Translations under genes and position numbers: made by a program
Notes under the pieces: model-generated
What the model saw: only the letters and a program-made list of their open reading frames with translations
What the model was told of the DNA's origin: nothing
Database searches by the model: none
From: CADEED01 sp046733635
GTDB lineage: Bacteria; Pseudomonadota; Gammaproteobacteria; Steroidobacterales; Steroidobacteraceae
Assembly (NCBI GenBank): GCA_046733635.1
Contig: JBKPPO010000092.1
Location: forward strand, 1-15,477
DNA length: 15,477 bases
Reading direction: 5' to 3'
In this document: positions 5,660-13,382 of the stretch, one piece after another
Layout: each line of letters begins with the position of its first letter
How positions within the stretch are numbered: the stretch's first letter is position 1

Positions 5660-8350
5660 ATGACGCAGACCATGGATTGGCGAGCGCTTTCCGAAGCGCT
5701 GGATGAAGCCCTGGACGTTCGCACGGAAGCGCGCGAAGCCTGGCTCGCGCAGCTCGACGCGCGTGATCCGGCGCTCGCCTCACGCGTGCGTCCGCTGCTG
5801 CGGCAGCGCGATCACATCGCCGAATGCGGCTTCCTCGAAGGCGTCGCACATGCCGGCCTCGCGTCGCGGCCCTCGCCCGCGCTCATCGGTGCGCGGATCG
5901 GCCCCTACGTGATCGAAGCCGAAGCCGGCCGCGGCGGCATGGGCAGCGTGTGGCGAGCGCGCCGCGACGACGGACACTTCGAAGGCAAGGTCGCCATCAA
6001 GTTCCTCAATCTCGCGGCGCTCGACACGCAGGGCGAAAGGCGCTTCCGCCGCGAAGGGGTGTTGTTAGGCAAGCTGGATCATCCGAACGTGGCGCGGCTT
6101 CTGGATGCGGGTGTGCAACCGGAGACCCACCAGCCCTATCTCGTGCTCGAGTACGTGGATGGCGTGCCCATCGACGTGTACTGCGAGGAGCAGGCCCTGG
6201 ATCTGGCGGCGAGGCTGCGGCTGTTCATCGACGTGCTGCAGGCGGTGTCTCATGCGCACAGCCATCTCGTCATCCATGGCGACGTCAAGCCATCCAACAT
6301 CCTGGTCACTCGCACGGGCATCGTGAAGCTGCTCGATTTCGGCATCGCGCGGCTCGCCGACGACGAGAGCGACCAGACGCGCTCCAGTGTGTTCGCTCTC
6401 ACCCCCCAGTACGCCGCGCCCGAGCAGATCCTCGGCGAGTTCGTCACCACGCGCACCGACATCTACTGCCTCGGCCTGGTGTTGTATCGCCTGCTCACCG
6501 GGCGGCATGCGGTGCAGAACTTCGAGAAAGGCCGTGGCGCATTGATCGCGGAGATCCTCGAGCGCGACCCGCCGCTGCCTTCGAACATCGCCGAGCTCGC
6601 CACGTTGCGGCGCCAGGAGCTCGCGGGCGATCTCGACAACATCGTGGCCAAGGCGCTGCGCAAGCCGCCAGCGGAGCGTTATCTGAGCGCCAGCGCCTTC
6701 ATCGACGACTTGCAGCGTTACCTGCGGCACGAACCCGTCACGGCTCGCCGCGACACCCTGCCCTATCGCGTCGGCAAGTTCATGCGGCGGCATCGCGGCG
6801 GTGTCGCGGCGGGGTTGCTCACCAGCCTCGCGCTCGTGGGCGCGGTATTCGTCACGAGCACACAGATGGTGGAGGCGCGCCGTCAGCGCGATGCCGCCCT
6901 GCTGGAAGGCCGGCGCGCCGACGCATCCGCGGACTTCCTCCAGCTCATGCTGGCCGAGAACCGCCCACGCGCGCAGCCGCTGACCATGGACGAGCTCCTC
7001 GATCGCGGCGCCGAACTACTGGAGCTGCAGTACGGCGACGACCGGGCGTTCGTCGCACAGATGTACATGCTGCTCGCCAGCGAACGAGGCGGCCGCAATG
7101 AATACGCCAAGGCCAACGAGCTGCTCGAACTGGCCAGCGCGGCCGCGAAACAGGCGGGCGACGAGTCGCTCCGGATGCGGGCCGAGTGCACGATCGCTTT
7201 CAACGAATCCGACCAGGGGCTCGAGGATCAGGCGAGGGAGCGCATCGCGCGCGCCGGGTGGATCCGCAACGCGCCTGCCGCCGCCTGGGAAACCGAAGTC
7301 CAATGCCTGCGCGCCGAAGCCAATGTCACACCGATGGATGAAGCCGGGTACCGGCAGTCGCTGGCGCTGCTCGCCCGCGCCCGCGCCCGCATCGAATCGG
7401 CCGGCATGACGCATGACCGCAGCTACACCTCGGTCATCTCCTATCAGGCCGTGGTGCATCGATCGCTGGGCGAACTGCCACGTGCGCTGGAGTTGATCCG
7501 CGAAGGCGGCCGCATCCACGAGGCAAACGGCCGCGGGCGCACCCGTTCGCGAATGCTGGCTCACAACAACGAGGCGGTGCTGCTCTGGGACATGGGGGAG
7601 ATCGCGGCTTCCTACGCGTTGCGCCAGAACATCGAGCAGCGAATGGCGCTCATCGATCCCAGCGGCATGGAGATGTTCAAGGCGAACCTCGCGTCGGCAT
7701 TGTTGCGCCTCGAGCAATACGATGCGGCGCGCGAAGCGCTGAAGGGCGCCGCCGCAAATGCTCGCGCTCGCGGCGACCTGGTCAACGAGATCACGGCGCG
7801 GCTGCGCGAGATCTCGTTGTCGTTGCAGACCTCGGAGCCCCTGCCGCGGATCGACGCCGCGCTCGCCGAAGTGGGCAAGCTCATGCATGACCCGGCGCGC
7901 AAACTACCCAATCGCGAGCGGTTCGACTACGAGGAGACACAGGCGCGGCGCGACATCGTGGCCGGCGCACCGCAGGCGGCGATCACCCGCATGCAAGCGG
8001 CGTACTCGGACGCCGAGTCGAAAGCAGCTCGCCGCTACATGCATCGCGCGCTCCAGATCTCGGCTGAGGCCGCGTTGGCGATGAACGATGCCACGGCCGC
8101 GCGGGATTTCGCCCACCGCGGCGGGTCGATCGCGCGCGAATTCGCACGCCAGGACGACAGCAGCGCCGATGTGGGTGAACTCGCGTTCCTCGAGGCGCGC
8201 GCCGCCGAGCTGCAGGGCGATGCCGCCGCACGCGATCTCTACGAGCGCGCGCTGCGATGTTTCCTGAACGGCTATGGGAGCAGCCATCCGCGCACGCTGG
8301 CGGCCAGGCGCGCGCTCGAACCCGTCAATCACCACGCTCGAGCTGACTGA
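5660..8350 (+). CDS. transmembrane Ser/Thr protein kinase with C-terminal TPR-like domain
   Basis: A bacterial eukaryotic-type Ser/Thr kinase of 896 aa. Residues 1-75 form a helical region. The kinase domain (about 82-355) shows the glycine loop GRGGMGSV (90-97), VAIK with Lys114, the catalytic loop HGDVKPSN (206-213; Asp208, Asn213), LLDFG (Asp226) and AAPEQ (252-256). The usual HRD Arg is Gly207, so this is a non-RD kinase. One membrane helix lies at about 381-401. The remaining 490 or so residues are Ala/Leu/Arg-rich and helical, consistent with degenerate TPR repeats outside the cytoplasm. Kinases of this layout commonly sit beside TIGR02999-type ECF sigma genes, as here: the gene converges on a sigma gene and overlaps it by 26 bp. 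The start ATG at 5660 is chosen because farther upstream the frame only mirrors the DUF1800 proline tract; ATG at 5672 is an alternative. A likely job is sensing an envelope signal and phosphorylating the sigma factor, which is inference. Confidence 0.9.
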   Translation: MTQTMDWRALSEALDEALDVRTEAREAWLAQLDARDPALASRVRPLLRQRDHIAECGFLEGVAHAGLASRPSPALIGARIGPYVIEAEAGRGGMGSVWRARRDDGHFEGKVAIKFLNLAALDTQGERRFRREGVLLGKLDHPNVARLLDAGVQPETHQPYLVLEYVDGVPIDVYCEEQALDLAARLRLFIDVLQAVSHAHSHLVIHGDVKPSNILVTRTGIVKLLDFGIARLADDESDQTRSSVFALTPQYAAPEQILGEFVTTRTDIYCLGLVLYRLLTGRHAVQNFEKGRGALIAEILERDPPLPSNIAELATLRRQELAGDLDNIVAKALRKPPAERYLSASAFIDDLQRYLRHEPVTARRDTLPYRVGKFMRRHRGGVAAGLLTSLALVGAVFVTSTQMVEARRQRDAALLEGRRADASADFLQLMLAENRPRAQPLTMDELLDRGAELLELQYGDDRAFVAQMYMLLASERGGRNEYAKANELLELASAAAKQAGDESLRMRAECTIAFNESDQGLEDQARERIARAGWIRNAPAAAWETEVQCLRAEANVTPMDEAGYRQSLALLARARARIESAGMTHDRSYTSVISYQAVVHRSLGELPRALELIREGGRIHEANGRGRTRSRMLAHNNEAVLLWDMGEIAASYALRQNIEQRMALIDPSGMEMFKANLASALLRLEQYDAAREALKGAAANARARGDLVNEITARLREISLSLQTSEPLPRIDAALAEVGKLMHDPARKLPNRERFDYEETQARRDIVAGAPQAAITRMQAAYSDAESKAARRYMHRALQISAEAALAMNDATAARDFAHRGGSIAREFARQDDSSADVGELAFLEARAAELQGDAAARDLYERALRCFLNGYGSSHPRTLAARRALEPVNHHARAD

Positions 8351-8888
8351 ACAGCAGCATCCGGGCCTTCTCCCAGTCGCGTTGCACGGTGCGCTCCGAG
8401 ACACCGCGGATCGACGCGATCTCCGCGAAGGACAGGCCGCAGAAGTAACGGTAGTCCACCACCTCGGCGAGTTTGGAATCCCGCGTCGCGAGATCGTCCA
8501 GCGCCTCGGACACGCGCACGATCTCGGCGGGCTCGGCGAGGCTGTCGGCGATGTGCGTATCCAGCCGCGTGATCTGATATTCGCCACCGCGCTTCTGCGT
8601 CTGGCGCTCGCGCGCCGCGTCGACGATGAGCCCGCGCATGGCGCGCGCCATGTAGGCCATGAAGCGGCCGCGATCCGGGAAATCGAGCTGTTCGCGGCCG
8701 GCCAGCGCCGAATAGGCTTCGTGCACGAGCGTGGTCGCGGAGAGCCCGTACTGCGCACCGCGCTGCAGCTCTCGCCGCGCGAGGCGGCGCAGCTCGTCGT
8801 ACATCGCGGCGAATAGATAGTCCCGCGAGTGCCGGTCGCCCTCCTCCGCACGATCCAGGTGCTCCCGCCAGCTGACGGCCTGTTCCAT
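8325..8888 (-). CDS. ECF-type RNA polymerase sigma factor (TIGR02999/ECF43-like)
   Basis: A sigma-70 family ECF factor, 187 aa from the ATG at 8888. Region 2 spans about residues 8-97 (LVHEAYSAL at 54-62, RFMAYMARAMRGLIVDAARE at 75-94). Region 4, about 125-182, holds the helix-turn-helix GLSFAEIASIRGVSERTVQR (151-170). Instead of the acidic DAED-type patch before the LV(H/Q)E motif, it has S50-A-T-T53. In a described ECF class, loss of this patch goes with activation by phosphorylation from a partner Ser/Thr kinase. It is the last gene of the minus-strand operon. Other possible starts are GTG at 8924, which overlaps the upstream stop as GTGA, and ATG at 8915; both add residues with no recognised role. 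No anti-sigma gene is visible, which supports control by the kinase whose gene end overlaps this one. Target promoters are unknown; its own operon is a natural candidate. Confidence 0.9.
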   Translation of the reverse strand: MEQAVSWREHLDRAEEGDRHSRDYLFAAMYDELRRLARRELQRGAQYGLSATTLVHEAYSALAGREQLDFPDRGRFMAYMARAMRGLIVDAARERQTQKRGGEYQITRLDTHIADSLAEPAEIVRVSEALDDLATRDSKLAEVVDYRYFCGLSFAEIASIRGVSERTVQRDWEKARMLLFSQLERGD

Positions 8889-8920
8889 GCCGACAAGATA
8901 CCTCAGCAGCCCCATGCGGT

Positions 8921-10774
8921 TCACGACTCCATGGCATGCGAGCCGTACGACTTCGCGTTCAGGAACTTGCGCGCCAGCGCCTTGGCCTTGCGCGAGTATT
9001 CGCCGCGCGCTTCCTGGATGTATTTGCCCGGCCCCGAGGTGCGCATGTCGAAATGCATGATGTCGCCGTATTCACCGCCCCAGTGGAGGCCGCCCTTCTC
9101 CATGCCTTCGACGAACCTTTTGTCGAAGTCGAGGATGGCGTGGGTCTTGAAGTGTGCGCGGGCCGCCGTCTTGCCGCGCGCCAACTTGGCCGACAGGCGC
9201 TTGAGATCCGCGGTCACGAGCGCGAGCGCCTGCGGCAGCGTCTTGCCCGCCCAGGGCTTGCGCGTCGATGCCATGGTCAACGCGGTGAGCTGCACCGGAT
9301 TGTCCTGCAGCGAGAAGTAGCGCTCGAGCAGACTGTCGATGCGCGCGATGGCGTCGTAGCGGTCCTTGTGTGCGTACGGCTTTTGCGCCGAGCCGAACAA
9401 GGTCGCCGCATTCGAGAGCACCGAGTTCAGCGTCGCGATGTCGCCGCCCTCGATGAACGGATTGCCCAGATAGTTCACGTCCACGGCGACACCGAACATG
9501 TGCATCGAGAATGTCGCCGTACTCGACTTGAGGCGTGACCCCGATATGCCTTCGGTGGAGTGGTTGAGAAGCGTGTCGCCCACGGACTTCGCATCGCCAC
9601 CGAGCTGCGTGACCAATTCGGTCTCGATCGACTGGAGTTTGCGCGCCATCTCCTCGTGCACGTACTGGCCGCTCTTGAAGCTGCGCCCCAGGAACCGGAT
9701 CTGCGTGAAGCGTTTGAACCACTGCTGCGGATCGAGCGCATTGGCCGCCGCGGCATCACCCGCCTCGCTCGCGAGCACCCGAGCGCGGGAGATCACGCGC
9801 GGCAGGAAGTCGGCGGGCGCCTGGGTGATCCACGTGAGTGTGCCGTCAGCCTTGCTGCCCGCCTTCGCGATGGTGATGGGCGAAGCGTGCAGCGGCACCG
9901 CGTGGCGGGAGGAGGGACTCGCCACGGGCGCGAGCTCGTACTGCATCGAGCCGCCTGGACTGGTCGGCATGTGATCGAGCGCCTTTCGCCAGAACTCCTG
10001 CACTGCATGGCAGTGCGTGCTGGCCTTCGCGGTGTCCACGAAGTTCTGGTTGACGCCGAGCGCCTTCACGCGCGCGGCTTTCCAGCCGGGACGCCGGAAG
10101 TGCCGGTATCGCAAGGCGGGATCGGATTCGAGCCAGTTGTTGATGGCGGAGGTTCCGAAGTACAGCGTCTCGAAACCCCAGGCCGCGCGAATCTTGGGCT
10201 TGAGCGTGTTCTTCGCCTTCATGACGGCCTGCATGGGTTCGCCGCCGCCGGAGTGGCCGGCCAGCACCACGTTGCCGATCGTCGCATTGCGAGGCAGCGA
10301 CCCCCTGTCCTTGAGCAGCGTGAGCGACTTGCTCACGAACTCGTCGAACTTCCCCGCGTCGCCCAGGTTGCCGTAACCCGGCGCACCGTATTTTCCGCCC
10401 ACGAGGGAGTGCATCGCGGGCGCCAGCAACACGGCGCGCCGTCCGCTCTGCTCGAGATCGCGGCGAAGGCAGGTGAACAGCGGTGTATTCCAGTAGTACT
10501 GCATGCCGCCTTTCACGAACTTCGCGGTGTTCGTCTGGCAGGCCGGAATGGCGTGGCCGTGGAAGTAGACGATCACGTCCACGCTGTCGGCGAACCGGGC
10601 TGCCGTGGGCACGAACGCGCCCACCCGCTTGTGCGTGTGGCGGCTCAGCGCGATCGGTAGATAGTGCGTGGCGCCGGGCGTCACGACCTCGGTGATCTCA
10701 CCTTGCGTGTCCGCCGGCTCCCCGGCCGGCAGCAGCTGCGAGATCTCGTTGTCGAAGAGTTCACGATCGCGCAT
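8921..10774 (-). CDS. alpha/beta-hydrolase - M15-type peptidase fusion protein
   Basis: A two-domain protein of 617 aa. The N-terminal half (about 60-270) looks like an alpha/beta-hydrolase: strand and oxyanion region VIVYFHGH (67-74), nucleophile elbow GHSGGG (173-178, Ser175), and a plausible acid and base in WGFETLYFG (Glu202) and STHCHAV (His254/His256). The C-terminal part (about 350-600) matches M15 D,D/L,D-peptidases in two motifs: SMHMFGVAVDVN (423-434, HxxGxAxD with His425 and Asp432) and GGEYGDIMHFDMR (566-578, His574). These would bind one zinc ion. Such peptidases cut peptidoglycan stem peptides, so a wall substrate is likely. No signal peptide is visible, so export would need another route. 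ATG at 10774 lies 13 nt after the preceding stop; the frame stays open to a GTG at 10819 but that would overlap the neighbour. Catalytic assignments in the hydrolase half are tentative. Confidence 0.8.
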   Translation of the reverse strand: MRDRELFDNEISQLLPAGEPADTQGEITEVVTPGATHYLPIALSRHTHKRVGAFVPTAARFADSVDVIVYFHGHAIPACQTNTAKFVKGGMQYYWNTPLFTCLRRDLEQSGRRAVLLAPAMHSLVGGKYGAPGYGNLGDAGKFDEFVSKSLTLLKDRGSLPRNATIGNVVLAGHSGGGEPMQAVMKAKNTLKPKIRAAWGFETLYFGTSAINNWLESDPALRYRHFRRPGWKAARVKALGVNQNFVDTAKASTHCHAVQEFWRKALDHMPTSPGGSMQYELAPVASPSSRHAVPLHASPITIAKAGSKADGTLTWITQAPADFLPRVISRARVLASEAGDAAAANALDPQQWFKRFTQIRFLGRSFKSGQYVHEEMARKLQSIETELVTQLGGDAKSVGDTLLNHSTEGISGSRLKSSTATFSMHMFGVAVDVNYLGNPFIEGGDIATLNSVLSNAATLFGSAQKPYAHKDRYDAIARIDSLLERYFSLQDNPVQLTALTMASTRKPWAGKTLPQALALVTADLKRLSAKLARGKTAARAHFKTHAILDFDKRFVEGMEKGGLHWGGEYGDIMHFDMRTSGPGKYIQEARGEYSRKAKALARKFLNAKSYGSHAMES

Positions 10775-10787
10775 GGGGCACCCCGCT

Positions 10788-12062
10788 TCAGGCGGCCTGT
10801 TCGATGATGATGGGCGCACCGGCCGGCGCGGCGCCGAGGTCGGTGCCCGTCACGTTGCGATACGCCGCGCGGTACGCCTCGAAGGTGGCCTCGGTGTTCG
10901 GGTCGTTGAGCCATTCCTGGAGCTGCGAAGGCGACGGATCGGAGGGCAATCCCTGCACGTCGAGCACGATGCGGCGGCCCTGATCCGCGAGCGTGCGATG
11001 CACGGTATAGCGGTTCACATCGCTGTTCGTGATCGGCTGCCTGGCTACGAGCATGTCGTAGGCGGCGGGAATGAACTGGTCGGGCCGCGTGAAGTCGCGC
11101 GGGATGCCGATGTCATCGCGCAGTTCGTCGACCAGGGCGTGGGTGGCGATGGTCCACACGATGCCCGAGAGCACGTCGCTGTACACGCGGCCGTAGTCGA
11201 ACGGCGCGAACGCGAGCCGCAGTAGTTTGATCGTCTCGCCGATCTCGGTGATCGTCGCCATCGACGGCGTGCCGGCGCTGGCGCCCTGGATGGCCACGGC
11301 CAGGCGCTTGTCGCGATAGAAAGCGAGCGCCGACGGGATCAGCTTGTGCAGCAACTGCGAGAAGCTGTTGTTCACCGCCGAGTCGTAATTGCGCTCGCGC
11401 CAGCCCTGCGTCGTCCAGCCGACGGCGCGGCGGCAGGCGACCGCCCGCGCCTGCTGCGTGGAGGAGGCGCCGTGTTTGATCGAGTCGATCATTTCCTCCA
11501 TGACGAACGCCGTGAGCGTGTGGCTGGAGATCGGCAGCTTGCCCTGCGTGGCGTAGTCGTCGAGCAACGCACCCAGGATCTGGAACGTGCCCATGCGCTC
11601 CATGTAGAACAGCCAGACGGCGTCGGCGATCAGCAGGCGCTGCAGGGCATGACGGTCACCGCCGTGGCGATTTCCCGCGAGCGAAAGACAGGGATTGGGA
11701 CGGCAACTCTTCGAAGGGAAACACGCGCCGTACGCGCCCGTCGCCGCGAGCCCCTCTCCCTTGGTCTTGAGGATGGGGCCGCCCTGGGGATTGTTGTCGT
11801 AGTGGTTCAGGCAATTCAGCAGGTCCTGGTGCAACTGGTTGGGCGGCGTGCGGAAGTCGAACTTCGTCGGCGGGAATACCGGCGCATGCGCAAAGCGGAA
11901 GTAGCCCTCGAACATGCGCAGCGAGTCCGGCTTCTCGCCGGGCGTGCCGCCGGGCAGGTTGAGCCCCACCAGCGAGAGCAACATGTCCGCGCAATGCGGC
12001 ATGACCGTGGGCACGGGCGGAATGGCTTCGAGATTGGTTCGGATGGTGTCGATGATGGTCAT
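10788..12062 (-). CDS. hypothetical protein in the sigma/peptidase operon
   Basis: A 424-aa protein that I do not recognise. It is a convincing gene: ATG at 12062 is only 6 nt after the stop of the metalloprotease-like gene, and its TGA is 13 nt before the hydrolase-M15 start. It has no signal peptide or obvious membrane helix. Residues 1-130 are Pro/Gly-rich with FPPTKFDFRTPPNQLHQDLL (63-82) and a cysteine pair in CRPNPC (119-124). Residues 135-320 look mainly helical, for example MEEMIDSIKHG and the aromatic/hydrophobic FAPFDYGRVYSDVLSGIVW. The end is rich in Ala and Pro. No catalytic motif stands out. Its position between two predicted hydrolases suggests a part in the same process, such as a partner, effector or immunity-like protein; that is inference from context only. 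Confidence 0.75.
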   Translation of the reverse strand: MTIIDTIRTNLEAIPPVPTVMPHCADMLLSLVGLNLPGGTPGEKPDSLRMFEGYFRFAHAPVFPPTKFDFRTPPNQLHQDLLNCLNHYDNNPQGGPILKTKGEGLAATGAYGACFPSKSCRPNPCLSLAGNRHGGDRHALQRLLIADAVWLFYMERMGTFQILGALLDDYATQGKLPISSHTLTAFVMEEMIDSIKHGASSTQQARAVACRRAVGWTTQGWRERNYDSAVNNSFSQLLHKLIPSALAFYRDKRLAVAIQGASAGTPSMATITEIGETIKLLRLAFAPFDYGRVYSDVLSGIVWTIATHALVDELRDDIGIPRDFTRPDQFIPAAYDMLVARQPITNSDVNRYTVHRTLADQGRRIVLDVQGLPSDPSPSQLQEWLNDPNTEATFEAYRAAYRNVTGTDLGAAPAGAPIIIEQAA

Positions 12063-12068
12063 GACTGG

Positions 12069-13382
12069 CTACCTGCGTAACGGAAGTTGTCTGATCTGCG
12101 CGCCGAGGGGCGCGGTATTGAGGGAGGCACGCCGGCCGGCGAGCGAATACAGCCACTGCCTCATGTGGCGATCGATCGTGTCCTCGCCGGTGAGACCGGA
12201 CTCGCGCGTGTGCCGGTACACCGCAAGGCGCGCGCAGCCGCTCAGCGACGGCGCGAGATTACGTCCGCCCACGAGGTCGCGCGCATGGCGCTCGAGACGC
12301 GCGGGCGCCAGGGAGTCGAGGTCGAACAATGCGGGTAATGCGCGGCCGCCCAGCGCGCGGAACCGGGCGTGCAGCAATACGTGGCTCACCTGCGGCAGCG
12401 CCGCGCGGGCCGCGTCGAAAAGATCGCGCGTCGTCGGCGGACAAACCTCGCGCGGATACTGGACCAGCCAGTGCCGCTCCCACTCATCCCAGACACCCGC
12501 GCCCCAGGCGTCGCGGCAGAGCTGGAATCCCAGCAGCACGCGCAGGTACGGCGGCGGGTGCGGCACCTGCATGGAGAGCCGGAACGCGTGTTCGGGCGGC
12601 AGCGCGAGGATCTCGCGCAGGGTGGCGGCGTGTGCGACGCCGCTGGCGAGCAGCGACCAGAAGTCCGCGCCGATCTCGGACATCCAGTGCGCGTACAACT
12701 CGCACACTGCGTTGCTGACGCCGCGCTTCGCCAGTTCGGCTTGCATGGCGGCGCGCAGCGGATCCAGCAAGGCGAGCCGGCCGAAGGCTTCGTGCCCGAC
12801 TTCGTGCAGCAGCGAAGTGAGCTGCATCTTCTCCTGCAGGCGCGCGTAGGGGATCTGGATCAGCGGCAGGATGTTGGGGATGTCGGCATAGAGCCGCGCG
12901 TCGGATCGGACCACAGCGGCGCCGTAGCCGCGGTTGAAGTACACGATCGGCGTGCGGCAACCCTGCAGCCCGGGCGTATCCCGCTGCAGCGCCTCGGCGG
13001 CCAGCACATCGCAGCCCCGCAGCAGGGGGCCCAGCGCGGGTGAGTGCCGTTGCGTGAGGATGTCCATGAAGGTGTCGAACAAGCCGAAGGCGCGCGCCGC
13101 TTCGAGCTCGAGTTCGCCGAGCGCGGCGAAGCCGGCTCGCGTGGCGCGCGCGCTGTCGTCGGGTAGTTTGGCGAGCAGCCGATCGCGCAGCGTCGTCAGT
13201 GGTGCATTGACACTGTCCCATTCGCCGGCCGACAGATCGGCCGCCGCATCGAGGCCCACCAGAGGTTTGAGCGAGGTGAGCGACTCGATGCGTCGCCGCA
13301 GCGCCGCCGTGCGGCGGACGAGCTGCGACGCGGGCGCGCCCGGGCGGCGCGCCTGCTTCAGGTTGTTCCTGACTACTTGCAT
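12069..13382 (-). CDS. putative zinc metalloprotease (HEVGH...EIGAD)
   Basis: A 437-aa protein with a gluzincin-type zinc signature: LLHEVGH at 191-197 (His193, Glu194, His197), followed 39 residues after His197 by ExxxD in SEIGAD (Glu236, Asp240), a suitable spacing for the third ligand. I cannot place it in a named peptidase family. The N-terminal 100 residues are Arg/Ala/Leu-rich and helical. The region after 240 (MQVPHPPPYLRVLLGFQL; ERHWLVQYPREVCPP) has no known motif. There is no signal peptide or clear membrane helix. The start ATG at 13382 overlaps the end of the acidic-protein gene by 10 bp, which suggests coupled translation, and the next gene begins 6 nt after its stop. If active, it could cleave a protein substrate or process its operon partners; both are speculative. 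Confidence 0.75.
   Translation of the reverse strand: MQVVRNNLKQARRPGAPASQLVRRTAALRRRIESLTSLKPLVGLDAAADLSAGEWDSVNAPLTTLRDRLLAKLPDDSARATRAGFAALGELELEAARAFGLFDTFMDILTQRHSPALGPLLRGCDVLAAEALQRDTPGLQGCRTPIVYFNRGYGAAVVRSDARLYADIPNILPLIQIPYARLQEKMQLTSLLHEVGHEAFGRLALLDPLRAAMQAELAKRGVSNAVCELYAHWMSEIGADFWSLLASGVAHAATLREILALPPEHAFRLSMQVPHPPPYLRVLLGFQLCRDAWGAGVWDEWERHWLVQYPREVCPPTTRDLFDAARAALPQVSHVLLHARFRALGGRALPALFDLDSLAPARLERHARDLVGGRNLAPSLSGCARLAVYRHTRESGLTGEDTIDRHMRQWLYSLAGRRASLNTAPLGAQIRQLPLRR

Noticed and set aside
9560..10660. 366-codon plus-strand frame opposite the hydrolase-M15 gene
   Set aside because: Antisense, His/Arg/Val-rich and without motifs; the opposite strand has catalytic motifs for two domains.
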